Positions 36,501 through 46,192 of a stretch of DNA of 64,000 bases are shown here, piece by piece. Under the pieces are notes generated by a model. It searched no databases. It was given only the letters and a program-made list of their open reading frames with translations, and was not told where the DNA came from. The stretch is from positions 1,922,001 through 1,986,000 of the forward strand of contig OY752145.1 of the NCBI GenBank assembly GCA_963573315.1. The letters are read 5' to 3'. Within the stretch, counting starts at the first letter, position 1; every line of letters starts with the position of its first letter. Both the position numbers and the translations under genes were made by a program. This stretch comes from Entomortierella parvispora (lineage: Eukaryota; Mortierellomycota; Mortierellomycetes; Mortierellales; Mortierellaceae).

Positions 36501-36768
36501 CAACGGGTAGAAATGCGGGCCAATTCTGACTATCGCCATCGCTATCCGATTCAAAATCGTCCGTTAAATCAATCACAGTGCTTTGCCGTGGGATGGATGG
36601 CTCCAGTGGCGGCTGCGGTGGCTGCTGCCGTCGTTGTCTTATAGGGGATCTGCTCTGCTCCCTACCGGTTGCCTGGAAAGTATTGTTGGGCCCGGCTGCT
36701 GATCCCGACTCTAGAAGCGACAGGCGAATGGCTTCTGCGATGGCCTCTTCTTCATCCTGGTAGTCCAT
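33542..36768 (-). CDS. TDP1: Tyrosyl-DNA phosphodiesterase 1 with two N-terminal UIMs
   Basis: Tdp1 hydrolyses 3'-phosphotyrosyl links left by stalled topoisomerase I. I read seven exons: 35404-36768, 35182-35292, 34864-35055, 34634-34762, 34225-34512, 33977-34098 and 33542-33887, giving 850 residues. The two HKD half-sites are present: FHPKLMLLF (H471, K473) with STANL, and GSLMHTK (H693, K695) with GSANFTESAWG. An unusual extension of about 400 residues starts MDYQDEEEAIAEAIRLSL, a ubiquitin-interacting motif. A second UIM is DEDLKRALALSLEYA, followed by long serine/proline-rich disorder. Human TDP1 (608 residues) lacks these motifs. They could recruit it to ubiquitinated Top1 or chromatin; that is inference. 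It converges with the RSC gene (285 bp between stops) and is divergent from the release-factor gene (244 bp). Confidence 0.92.
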
Positions 36769-37012
36769 GGTATTCGACCTGTGCAGGGGATCCTGATTGA
36801 CGTTGCAGCACTTGAGGCGAGGAGATGGTGTTGAATGACGAATGCAAGGTCGCGTTTTTTTTTTTTTTTTTTCCATTCGATGTCCCGCGCCTGGTCACGT
36901 GCACTTCAAGAATCGCTTGATCTCCGAAGAGGGAGATGTCCACTCCAGGACTGCATGCATGCATGGTCACTTCTCTTGTCCTCTTCCTCTTCGCCATCAT
37001 TCTCATTTCACA
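36769..37012. promoter_or_regulatory. Bidirectional promoter, TDP1 and release factor
   Basis: 244 bp between divergent start codons. It contains a poly-T run (36856-36871) and ATGCATGCATG near 36953-36964. No TATA box is obvious. Confidence 0.5.
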
Positions 37013-38029
37013 ATGCGTACAGCTCGGCTTGCTCATCAATGTCTCCGGCCGGCATGCCATTCATTCCGTCTCGACATATCAACCATGACTGCCACGACCA
37101 TGATATCCGCCTGCAGGGTCCAAGCTGCCTCATTCCATAGCCCGTCTGCCGGATACACGGCCTGGACAAGGGCCGCGTTCCAGCACCCATGTCAAATCCG
37201 TGGGGCTGCCTTCCTACGACCAGGACCAGGGCGTGATAATCCAGACCTTCGATTGAGAGCCGCCCGTATTCAGAAAGCACCCGCCAGTACAATCGAATCA
37301 CAAAAGACAAAGACACCAGATGGAGAAGAGTTGGGCCAGGATTTAAAAGAAAAAGATGAGAGCGAGGACTACGAGGACGATAGAGATGATGATCTTGATG
37401 AAGACTATGACTGGGATGAGATGGAGGATAAAAATATGGTCACCACCAATGTACCGAATCCTCCTCAAGGGCAAGAAAAACCCAACAGTGGACCGGGCAA
37501 ACGACCCTTCCGACCTTCAGCCTACAAAGAGATTGTCTTGCACGAGACGGACTTTCGCGAACGGTTCATCAAAGGTGGAGGGAACGGTGGTCAAAAGATC
37601 AACAAGACCAACTCAAACGTGGAACTGAAGCATTTCGAGACTGGGATCGTGGTCCAATGTCAGGCCACGCGATCTCTGCCGCAAAATCGAAAGCTGGCTA
37701 GAAGGATTCTGATTAGTCGCTTGGATGAGTATTACAATGGAGAGCTGTCCAAGAGAGGACAAAAGGCAGACAAGATTCGGGAAAAGAAGAAGCGCATGGC
37801 TAGAAAGTCGGCCAAGAAGTATCACTCCGGAGCCTCCTCCACTGCGGATTCCAGTGATGAGGGCAAGGAGGGAAAGGATCTAGACTCGGAGGATACAACG
37901 GTCAAAGACAGAGATAACAAGGATTCAATAGCCTTTCAACCCATCATCGAGACTCTGACCTTAGAAGAAATTCTGGCAAGCGACAATAAAAAGCCCTCGA
38001 GGAGGAAGAGCACGCGGAAAGACGCGTAA
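37013..38029 (+). CDS. Mitochondrial GGQ-type release-factor homologue (C12orf65/Rso55-like)
   Basis: A single-exon gene of 338 residues. The N-terminal 80 residues are rich in R, S, A and H with few acids, as in a mitochondrial presequence. An acidic linker (DDRDDDLDEDYDWDEMEDK) leads to the release-factor domain: FIKGGGNGGQKINKTNSNVE, then a peptidyl-tRNA hydrolase-like core (VQCQATRSLPQNRKLARRIL) and a basic helix (KRMARKSAKKYH). The GGQ motif is intact. The short form without codon-recognition domains matches the C12orf65/MTRFR and yeast Rso55 group, which rescues stalled mitochondrial ribosomes; this is family knowledge. I chose the Met at 37013 because the frame upstream is repeat-like. 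Its 3' end and the U2 gene behind it are duplicated in decayed form near 42.2 kb. Confidence 0.88.
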   Translation: MRTARLAHQCLRPACHSFRLDISTMTATTMISACRVQAASFHSPSAGYTAWTRAAFQHPCQIRGAAFLRPGPGRDNPDLRLRAARIQKAPASTIESQKTKTPDGEELGQDLKEKDESEDYEDDRDDDLDEDYDWDEMEDKNMVTTNVPNPPQGQEKPNSGPGKRPFRPSAYKEIVLHETDFRERFIKGGGNGGQKINKTNSNVELKHFETGIVVQCQATRSLPQNRKLARRILISRLDEYYNGELSKRGQKADKIREKKKRMARKSAKKYHSGASSTADSSDEGKEGKDLDSEDTTVKDRDNKDSIAFQPIIETLTLEEILASDNKKPSRRKSTRKDA

Positions 38030-38084
38030 AATGTGAACCCCTTCCTCTTTTTTTCTTTTTTTGAGTGTGGAAAATAATAATCGG

Positions 38085-38272
38085 CATCAACTTGGAAATA
38101 GTGCAAGACCAAGGATACCCGTGGTGAGACTGCAGTTAGCATGCCAGAGCTGGGTCCACCATTTGTAAAAAAATCAAATTGATCGTTCCCCAGAGGTGAG
38201 GACTATTATTTGTCAAAATAATAAGAACAGATACTACACTTGATCTTAGCCAGAGGCTAGAGCGGGTGAAGA
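38085..38272 (-). ncRNA. U2: U2 spliceosomal snRNA
   Basis: Read on the minus strand, the 5' part runs CCTCTGGCTAAGATCAAG then TGTAGTATCTGTTCTT. It contains the invariant branch-site recognition element GTAGTA (near 38233) and the GGCUAAGAUCAAG block shared with U2 from yeast to man. Further on, AATTTGATTTTTTTAC resembles the Sm-site region, and GC-rich hairpins follow. The exact ends are uncertain. I place the 5' end about 30 bp from a TATA-like box at 38299-38306. The RNA would pair with intron branch sites, as needed for the many introns in this window. Confidence 0.88.
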
Positions 38273-38298
38273 GAAAAATGAGGGGAGGATAGCCCTGG

Positions 38299-38306
38299 TA
38301 TTTATA
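38299..38306 (-). promoter_or_regulatory. TATA-like box of the U2 gene
   Basis: TATAAATA on the minus strand, about 30 bp upstream of the inferred U2 5' end. It is also retained in the duplicated copy near 42645. Confidence 0.6.
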
Positions 38307-38527
38307 CGAAAGTTTTGGCTCTGACTATGGGCTGCGGACCAATTGCTTCCTTACATGCTTCGCCACCTCGAGCCCAAGCAATTGTTACACTAACGGCTTC
38401 GCCCCCTTGGATCCAAGGTGTAAGACGCCCCGCCACCCTCCGTATCTTGCCATTATATATGCATCCTAAACTAATTTATGAACAAACGGTGAACAGCCTC
38501 ATCTGCAGAAAATATCTGGCAAGAGTG

Positions 38528-38962
38528 CTATTGGGCGACATAGCACGCCTTCTGAAACGCCGTCGGGATCGGTATAAATCCTTCATTGTTGTATAGAAGC
38601 GTATCCGAAATGAACTTCCACGAGTTCTTCATCTTGGGGCGGTACACATCTGCCAAATCCTCATCCAGTGCACAGCTCTTAGTTGCCTAGTCCAGAGAAC
38701 AAAGGCTGTGGCTGCAAATGCCGCAAACATTAGGCAAAGAACTTTTCCAGCTTTTTGATGGTTTCGTCGTTTTCCAGATGCTTCATGAGTCCGGACATGT
38801 CCTTGTATGACATGGCAAGATTTTGATTACTGGCTCCGTATAGCTCATCGCGGTTTTTGACAGACTTGATATATGCATGGTCGAAAACAGGGTTGCCAAT
38901 GTAACCTCCTTCGCCGTCATCTCGCCAATAATCGCTGTGACCATTAGGCAGCCTGTCTTAAT
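38528..38962 (-). pseudogene. Two orphan coding fragments, unrecognised
   Basis: Two minus-strand stretches look coding but lack starts. One (38730 to about 38962) reads LPNGHSDYWRDDGEGGYIGN..., then KSVKNRDELYGASNQNLAMS... and ends KKLEKFFA-stop. The other (38528 to about 38690) reads SCALDEDLADVYRPKMKNSW..., then ISDTLLYNNEGFIPIPTAFQ and a stop. In-frame stops precede both and no intron joins them convincingly. They are probably remnants of one or two accessory genes. I cannot name the family. Confidence 0.4.
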
Positions 38963-39461
38963 GATTCTTGAAGGCGCTGCAGATACCTTCGGCGGTAGAG
39001 TATATGAAACATGTCCCTTTTGAAAGATCGTAAATTTGAGAAGTGCAGCTAGTGACCGTTTGACGTTTTTTTTTTTTTTTTTTTTTTTTGGACGTCCCAT
39101 TGGAACTTTTGGGTAAGGGGTGGTGAGGGAAGCTTGCAGAAAAAAAGGAGGGGGGAGGGCGGTTTCTTGTGTAATAAAGATGTATTCAGAAAGGTGAGTA
39201 AGTAAAGGACTAGATAAGGGCGAGAAGGTAAGTTAAGGTATTGTACACTGAGGGGCAAAGACGTGGAGGCTATGGGAGTTTTTATAAGGGAACAGGATGG
39301 TCAGGTGGGATCCGAGAATGAGGAACTTGTCGGCCAAGTAAAAGTGAGGCCGGATCCAGGAGTCGTGGTGTCCCTTGCAACCCCTCTCATATAACCTCAT
39401 CCCCCAATTAGTATTTAACCCTTCGAACAATAATCATTCTTTAATAATCTACGACCTTTTC
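38963..39461. other. Intergenic region
   Basis: It contains a poly-T run (39067-39089) and otherwise nothing I can support. Confidence 0.5.
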
Positions 39462-39713
39462 TTATCCTCGGTAGACACAGAGGCCTGGTAGAGGCCTCCC
39501 GTTGCAGCGGCATTCTCGACCACCAGGGCAGCGACTTAGTGCGCAAGTTCTACGCATTAAGCCGCCATTGGACCCTTTGGGAGACTCAACCCCTTGGAGA
39601 AACTCGCACTGGTCTTTGGCAGATACCTCCTTGGCAGGGGTGTTACCACTGACTGGTGAAACTGCCACAAAACTCAAAAAGACAAAGAGAATATGCAAGT
39701 GTTTGAACAGCAT
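39462..39713 (-). CDS. Small cysteine-rich secreted protein
   Basis: An 83-residue single-exon gene, MLFKHLHILFVFLSFVAVSP..., with a typical signal peptide whose cleavage is likely after VSGN or nearby. The mature part of about 60 residues has six cysteines: DQCEF, RRTCALSRC, RECRC and GLCVY. It ends CVYRG. Six cysteines are enough for three disulphides, as in fungal effectors, defensin-like peptides or protease inhibitors. I recognise no specific family. I chose the Met at 39713 because it starts the hydrophobic leader directly; the longer upstream frame is promoter-like sequence. Confidence 0.55.
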   Translation of the reverse strand: MLFKHLHILFVFLSFVAVSPVSGNTPAKEVSAKDQCEFLQGVESPKGSNGGLMRRTCALSRCPGGRECRCNGRPLPGLCVYRG

Positions 39714-40910
39714 TGTTGAACAGGATTGGTAGGATGGCAAGCGGGTGTTGGAGAATGGAGTTGAGTATGAGTATAGAATATCGGAAGTAGGAAAGAATTG
39801 ACAGGAGCAAGAGAAAGAGTGAGAGAGTGACAGACACAGGATTTGGTGGAGGGGAAATGTGAAATGATACAAGGTATATGGATGAAGTTGTAGGGCGAAG
39901 TCGGCAATTTATACGTTGAAAAGAGAAAGCAGTTAACATGGAAAAACAATGGATGGGGGAAAGCAAGGGCATGGAAGAGCGAGGGCAGAGAAGAGTGAGG
40001 GCAGAGAAAAGTGAGGGCAGAGAAAAGTGGACAAAACCAAAGGTGAGCTACGAAAAGGGCAGGGAAAAAGAAGGAGAAAAGCAATGGACGGGGCAAATCA
40101 AGGGCAGGGAAGAGCAAGGGCATGGAAGAGCAGGGGCAGAGAACAGTGAGGGCAGGGAAAAGTAAGGGCAGAGAAAAGTAAGGGCAGAGAAAAGTAAGGG
40201 CAGGGATAAGTAAGGGCAGCGAAAAGTGAGGGACAAAACCAAAGTAAGCTACGGAAAGGGGGCATATCGAATTTAGAGTCCCCAACTGAATAGTTCTTGT
40301 TATTGAATCCTTTTGTAACCAAGTGGATGGAACGAAACGCATGGTCATTCGTTGAATTGAGCACAGCTATTATTTTCAAAATATAAGCGGTTGCGAAAGG
40401 ATGCCTTGGACTCCAGTTGAGTGTGCTCACAAGTTATGGTTTTTGAGTAACACGAAAGTCATTGCCTGGGAGACCTCTGCAGAGACTTTAGATATCCTGG
40501 CCATGACAACAACTATCGTAGAGAGAAACACCTTCAACCTCACAGTGATAACGTCTCTAGGGATGTGAGGATACAACTGATTCCCTTCGTATGATTGTCT
40601 TTGGAGGCGTGGGGGTGTTGCATTTTAACGACACCCTGTGTCAGTTAGAATGCCTTTGTAGAGCACAGTTGCCTTCTTTTTGTCCAGAGTGAGAAGTTAG
40701 AGGAAAAAGTGACGAAATGGTAGAGAATTGGCCTGTAGTGTCGTATGGACTTCATTATTGCTTCACTTAACATCCACTTTCCTGCAACTCAAATCCTCCA
40801 CTTGAGAGCACACTACTCTCAACTAAATAAATTCGATACATCGTGCCTTACCAAAAAAAGGAGGAATGCAGCAAAGATCAGGGTGCCATAAAGCTGGATA
40901 AACGGCCATT
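39714..40910. other. Intergenic region with minisatellite
   Basis: This is the 5' flank of the secreted-protein gene, then the GGGCAGAGAAAAGT minisatellite, then AT-rich sequence to the broken GTPase. I see no further gene. Confidence 0.5.
39965..40250. repeat. Purine-rich minisatellite, unit about 15-18 bp
   Basis: Two clusters of imperfect units of the type GGGCAGAGAAAAGTGA or GGGCAGGGAAAAGTAA are separated by about 50 bp. The complementary strand gives an artificial leucine/proline-rich frame (ALTFLCPYFSLP). Confidence 0.85.
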
Positions 40911-41551
40911 TCATTTTTTGATCCTTCGGTGTCGGCCCTTTCTCTCCTCCCTGCATCGAATTATGAGGGCGCGCTGTGATCCTAACCATACGCAGCAGAT
41001 GTTGTCCAATTTGATCGACTCATTCGTTGCATAGTGAATCTTGGAAAGCGTCTCGTCTTTCTTCATGTCGTCGTACACTTCTTCCATAACAGACTTTTTG
41101 ACCCCATCGCATTTGGTAATGATCACCAGGGCTTTGTAGCGGCGGGTCTTCCTTTGGAGGTCAAACATGGTGATCAGTGTTTCCAACGCTTCGCTCTTCG
41201 ATGGATCGAGCCTGCCGTGCTGGAGGACAATGACCACACGGTTCAGATGTGAGACCTCTTGTCGGATCGACTTCGTCAAGACCTTGCAGACCTCTTCATT
41301 AGACATGGCCGTATCACACAGCCCCTGTATATCAATCGTAGTGTAAAAGTGGATGTCCTTCGTTTGTGATGTTGTCAACATGGACGTTTCTGCTTGTTTT
41401 GAACCGACAGAAAGTTGATCAAACTGAACTTGCCAGCGCCTGTGGGACCGACAAAGACGATACTCATCACTCGACTGCCAGGGCTGTGCTGAGTACTGGA
41501 TATATTCAAGTTGATGTTGAACTTGCTCGCAGTGGGTGAGAAGAACGACAT
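40911..41551 (-). pseudogene. AIG1/GIMAP-like GTPase, frameshifted
   Basis: From a Met at 41551, one frame reads MSFFSPTASKFN... and VMSIVFVGPTGAGKFSLINF, with a P-loop GPTGAGKF. Near 41405 the frame must change by one base to continue into SVGSKQAETSMLTTSQTKDI, TIDIQGLCDTAMSNEE, HLNRVVIVLQHGRLDPSKSE and the G4-type motif IITKCDG. The stop is at 40911. The order of P-loop, DxxG-like DIQG and TKxD matches AIG1/GIMAP-type GTPases, which are expanded in Mortierellomycota. The P-loop ends in Phe where Ser or Thr normally binds magnesium, which together with the frameshift suggests an inactive copy. Confidence 0.6.
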
Positions 41552-42003
41552 GTTGTTCGTCAGGAGATATCTCTGATATAAAACTCTTTAGCACTCAGGT
41601 CTTTGGTGGTTCGGGAAAATGAAGGTCAAGCACAGTGGATATTCTGGAGAAACAAGGATGAGACGTGTATGTTAGTTCCCAATCATACAGCTTATACTCG
41701 AAAAGACTGTACTCGGATTTTTTTTTTTTTTTTTTTTTTGCTTACTGCAGACGCGTGTGTTGAAAGTGGAAAGATGGAGATCGAAGGAAATGAGGAGTGC
41801 AACACCTTCGTCGTCTGGCTCGAACAAATTGAAGAACCCTTGCTCTGCTTTCTATTTGCGAGAATTTTCAGGGAAACTGAGGAGAACTTCGAGGGTATGG
41901 TGTGACAAGACAAACTTTCTGCCTTCTTTGAAATGGGCAAAGTGAAAGGCAAAGTCGAAAGTGGGGGAAAGGTGACTGGTCGAGGGCTGCAGGTCACGAT
42001 AGT
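41552..42003. other. Intergenic region
   Basis: It contains a poly-T run (41719-41739). No coding sequence is supported. Confidence 0.4.
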
Positions 42004-42160
42004 TTAGTCCACGATTCGACCAGCAAGATCAGCGTCATTCATTCCAAAATACTGCACAATCGCGCTGAGACTCAATTGCTCAACGCGAAATCCTTTGTTT
42101 ATCAAAGTCGTAGCCAGAGACTCTTTTATGGCTTGTGTAGCAGGTTTTTCTCCCGGAGAA
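42004..42160 (-). pseudogene. Truncated C-terminal coding fragment at the duplication edge
   Basis: A minus-strand frame ends PATQAIKESLATTLINKGF..., VEQLSLSAIVQYFGMNDADL, AGRIVD-stop. It loses sense at about 42160, exactly where the duplicated release-factor/U2 segment begins. This looks like an older gene whose 5' part was replaced by the insertion. I do not recognise the family. Confidence 0.35.
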
Positions 42161-42412
42161 AGAAGAGGTAGGCAGAAAGTCGGCCAAGAAATACCGCTCT
42201 GGAGCATCATCCAACGTGGATTACAATGACGAGAGAAAAGGTGGAAGGATCCGAACTCGAGGGACACAATGATTATGACAGTAGTAACAAGGACTCAATT
42301 GCCTTTCAACCCATCATCGAGACTCTGACCTTAAAAGAAATTCTGGCAAGCAACAATAAAAAGCCCTCGAGGAGGAAGAGCACGCGGAAAGACGCGTAGA
42401 ATGTGAACCCTT

Positions 42413-42461
<49 letters not shown>

Positions 42462-42797
42462 CATTGAGTGTGGTGGAAAATAATGATCGGCATCAGTGGA
42501 GAACTGCAGTAAGCATGCCAGAGCTGGTCCGCCATTTGTAAATAATCAAATTGATCGTTTCCCAAGGTGTATTATTTGAGAACAGATACTACGCTTGACT
42601 TAGCCAGAGGCTAGAGCTGGTGAAGAGGAAAAGGAGGATAGCCATGGTATTTATAAAAAAAAATCTGGCTTAGACAATGGGCTGCGGACCAATTGCTTCA
42701 TTACCTATTTTGACCAGAGTAATTGATCCACTAGCCCCTTGGACTAATGTAAAACTCTGCGCCTTTCTCTGTAACCTGCCATTACTCAAGCAGCCTA
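42160..42797 (+). repeat. Degenerate duplicate of release-factor 3' end plus U2 locus
   Basis: This copies about 37785-38470 in the same orientation. It holds a broken copy of the last 80 or so codons of the release factor (AGAAAGTCGGCCAAGAA onward, then the C-terminal part through KKPSRRKSTRKDA-stop), the 3' UTR, the U2 region and its 5' flank (ATGGGCTGCGGACCAATTGC). Frameshifts and deletions interrupt the coding part. The short T-rich stretch of the parent has grown to an uninterrupted poly-T of about 40 bases (near 42420-42461). Confidence 0.85.
42478..42625 (-). pseudogene. U2 snRNA pseudogene
   Basis: It matches the U2 gene at 38085-38272, including CCTCTGGCTAAG and GTAGTATCTGTTCT. The parental AAGATCAAGTG has become AAGTCAAGCG. 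The segment after TGTTCT has lost about 20 bases, removing one stem. A TATA-like box survives near 42645. The damage to the conserved 5' element suggests it is not functional. Confidence 0.75.
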
Positions 42798-42813
42798 AAA
42801 TCGGAGGCAAGCC

Positions 42814-43035
42814 TTACAGATCCACCAGCTTGAAATTCTGTAGAACTTGTACAAACGCGGATGCATTTCTTCGTGGCCAGAAATCTCGGTATGGTTGCGC
42901 CGTGTAGAACTTATATAAATGTTCATCGGTCCATTTTAAGAACAGCACTTTAGTAGTACCACCAACCCTGTTCGTTTCAATCCGTCTAAATGAGAAATCC
43001 ATTCCTTTTACTCGTGACGATTTTGCATCTTCGGT
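42814..43035 (-). pseudogene. Orphan coding fragment, unrecognised
   Basis: A minus-strand frame reads RVKGMDFSFRRIETNRVGGT..., LFLKWTDEHLYKFYTAQPYR and DFWPRRNASAFVQVLQNFKL before a stop at 42814. The composition is protein-like, but upstream stops and the absence of a start suggest a 3' remnant of an accessory gene. No family assigned. Confidence 0.35.
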
Positions 43036-44030
43036 TCATCTGTCTTGCCGCCTACCCTATATGCGAAACCTTGTCGTGGTGCTTGTGCGAACACTCTATT
43101 CAGCGGCTGAGAGTCTCCCTGCAAGAATGTGATTACCAGATTGACCGTGGGAACTTATCATAGATCGATGGTTTCTTTGGTTATGCCAGGGATAAAGAGG
43201 CATACTGGGATTGTCTCTTTTGGAGTGATATTCCTCCCGATGGATGGTATTCTGGTTAATTAACAGTTGAACCACTTCCTCTTCAATCGCCCTTCTTTGT
43301 CTACGCTATCCAGGTCGCATCTTTCCATTCTTTTTGCTCTAAGCACCAGCCTCCTGTTATAAACCCATTCTTCAGAGGATATACGCCAAATTAGTAAAGT
43401 CGCTTTGGCGTTTCGATCTCAGAAGTACCATTGAACTGTTGCAGAAGCACGACCTGTAGGCATGTAGGGGCTTTATTTAAATTGTTCTTTCCTACTCTGA
43501 CTCTGACTCGATCGACGAGGATAGTAGAAAACAGGCAGCTTTGTCGCTATTGCGCGTAGAAAGGTGCGAAAGAGAACGAGCGAACGAGCTATTCGTCTCG
43601 AGCCGAGCTGGTAAAGAGGTAAAGATGAAGGAGGGGAGAAGGTATAAGAGGAGTTTCTAGAGCTTCGATGTGGATAGCAACCTGCACTTTGATTTTTGAG
43701 GAAGCGAATGTGGATTTAAAAAGGCGGAGGCGTTGTTTGATTGTCAGAAAACAGAAAAAGACGAAAGTTCGACGCGTTGACAAAAAAGCCAGGATTCGTA
43801 AAACGTGATATCACGATTAAACTAACAAGGATAAACATTATTCTAACAAAATATCCAGAGTGGCGACATGTCTGCTGTCCTGTCCGACCCTCCTTCTTCC
43901 TGCACCCTTCCTTCTTTCATCACTCATTCCTCTGCCCTGTGTCCTTCCATCCTCACATCAGTAAACGGATAATACCTCAGGAAAGAAGGAAAGGACCACG
44001 ATCAGGACAAACACCTGCTCTCATTCTCCC
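43036..44030. other. Intergenic region upstream of MMM1
   Basis: About 1 kb. The last 170 bp are CT-rich, promoter-like sequence. I see no gene. Confidence 0.5.
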
Positions 44031-45476
44031 ATGGCCAACCACCTCGACATCCTCGCCCCCGAGGGCCGGGAGTACCTGATCGAGATTGCAAAGCACATTG
44101 ACCACGCTCAGCAAAATCACCACTACCAGTCATCGTCTTCGGGAATGTCCTTCACTACGGGGTTACTTCTTGGCCAGCTCAGTGTAGTGCTGCTTGTCAT
44201 CGTGTGCTTCAAGTACCTTCTTCTGGAGGACGTGCGCTATGGGCGCAAGGTAGGTCAAATCTGATAGCGCGGTCGATCGGCTTTGAGGCGAAATACAAGC
44301 GCCGACCCGGGACCCAGATAACCGTGGCACTTCTCACTAACCTGTCTTCTCCTGACTTCAGCCGCGATCGTTCGCCAACAGAGGTATTGCCATTCCAGCA
44401 CCACCAACAAAGCCGTCTCTGCCATCGACCACGACTATTCTCAACAAAACAGTATATGATGTCTACGATCACACACCAGAATCATTGGACTGGATAAGTG
44501 TCCTCCTGGCTCAAGCGATTGCTCAGTATCGGGATGACTCCAAGGTCAATAACCGACTGATCAAGGCCCTGGCAGAAGCATTGAACGGAGGCGTTCGACC
44601 AGACTGGGTGGTAAGGATCAGGAACGATTTCTCTCGCGCGACACTTTGTTGTTACTCTTTGTTGTTGTTATCAGAGCTCCCCTCCTGTGACTTTGCTCAG
44701 AACGCAACCTGATAGTAGAGTTTTTACTTCGATCTGAACAGGGCCACATTCGTGTGACAGAGCTCAACCTTGGAGAGGACTTTCCTGTCTTGAGCAGAGC
44801 ACGGATCAGACCGGCTGACCAGCCTGCAGGAACAGTGGTAAACAATCGAGATTTTTTGACTAGGATTGCAAGCATATCAATTGGGTGACTGGGACAAAAC
44901 GGCCCTCGACTTGAGACAAGCTAGAAACTAACGGCCCGCTCTTCCCTTTGCGCATGATCCCACAGCGGGCGGAAATCGACATTGACTTTAACGACCAGAT
45001 CATGCTGGGCATTGAAACATCTGTTCTCATCAATTGGCCACGGCCGAGGATAGCCGCTCTCCCGGTTTCGCTAGTCCTTTCTGTTACTAAATTCCAAGCA
45101 ACGGTAAAACAGAACGATATCTGAAGGAACTCATTTCACCATTGAAACCTTGGTTCTTTGCTTGCACTAGCAATCTAACAATATAGCGCTCTTCATGATC
45201 ATGTAGATAACGATGCAGTTCAACACCATTGATGGACAACAACACATTTCGATATCGACGCTACCTGATTTTGATTTGGAGTTTGAAGTACAATCTCTCC
45301 TGGGCGCAAGGACCAAGCTGGAAGATGTCCCCAAAGTTACAGATCTGATCACGTCCAAACTTCGAGGTTTCTTTGTTGACAAGTGCGTATATCCAAATGG
45401 ACGGGACATTGCCATGCCGACTTTTTGGGCCAAACGAGATATCTATGCCAAGAGCCAAACCAACGGGGGGAAATAG
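44031..45476 (+). CDS. MMM1: ERMES complex subunit Mmm1
   Basis: Mmm1 is the ER-anchored lipid-transfer subunit of the ER-mitochondria encounter structure. I read five exons: 44031-44249, 44362-44610, 44742-44837, 44966-45103 and 45207-45476, all in phase 0, giving 323 residues. One N-terminal membrane segment (about 40-65; TTGLLLGQLSVVLLVIVCFK followed by YLLLEDVR) is typical. The SMP lipid-binding domain spans about 97-310, starting VYDVYDHTPESLDWISVLLA and continuing through QAIAQYRDD, HIRVTELNLGEDFPVLSRAR, IDFNDQIMLGIETSVLINWP and the C-terminal KLEDVPKVTDLITSKLRGFF. Fungal Mmm1 is often over 400 residues; this one has a short linker. It is likely functional. Confidence 0.92.
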
Positions 45477-46192
45477 ATGTATGCAATAAACCAAACCCCT
45501 GTATATAGCATAAAGCAAGACTCCAAGAGGACAAGATGATCCTGATGACGTTGAGTCCGACAGGGGTGGGGTCGCACGGGGGACATGGACTCAAGACTGC
45601 TTCCGTTCCTTCTCCACGAGCAGCAGGAGATAACAAAAATGCGTCTGTGCCCCATTGGCTCGGTGCGCGTCACTGCGCGTTTTGGACCATTGGGCGACAG
45701 CCCTTTCTTTCTCACTGTGGTCTCTGCGGTCCAGACCTGCTTCTTTTTTTTTCTGTCTCTTCTTTCTTCTTTCTACAGTACTTTTTTTTTCTTGCTTGCT
45801 CCTGTTCTCCTCTCCATTTCCTCATCAGCTTACCTCCTTCCCCTCTCCTTCCCTTCCTCTACTGCCTCTCCATTCCACTGCTTGACCACATTCCATTGTC
45901 TCAAAACGAGGTACATACACAACCCCATGCATGCGGCAATGAACGTCATGTGGTCAATGAACAGTGTATTCAATCTCACCTTTCACTTTTCTTTCTTTCT
46001 TAAGTCTCAACTCACATACCCGGCACCTTTTCAACTGCACTCGCCTCGCCCAAGACAGGAGGAGACCCAAAGGAAAGAATAATCCTAGGCCTCGACATCG
46101 TCGACCCAGGCTCTCATATATATCGTCATTGTACTCGCCCACGCAGAACCCCGTTTTGAACCCTGGTTTGTCCCGTCCATCCGTCCTCCACA
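45477..46192. other. Intergenic region between MMM1 and SLA2
   Basis: 716 bp, with a pyrimidine-rich stretch at about 45735-45870 and 45975-46000 before the SLA2 start. Open frames here are repeat-driven. Confidence 0.5.

Noticed and set aside
39674-40348. 224-codon minus-strand open frame with repeated LPLLFPALTFLCP
   Set aside because: Produced by the purine-rich minisatellite; no start context, no conserved composition.
42235-42260. Possible tRNA T-arm (ATCCGAACTCGA)
   Set aside because: No matching acceptor, D or anticodon arms around it; it is part of the degenerate release-factor copy.
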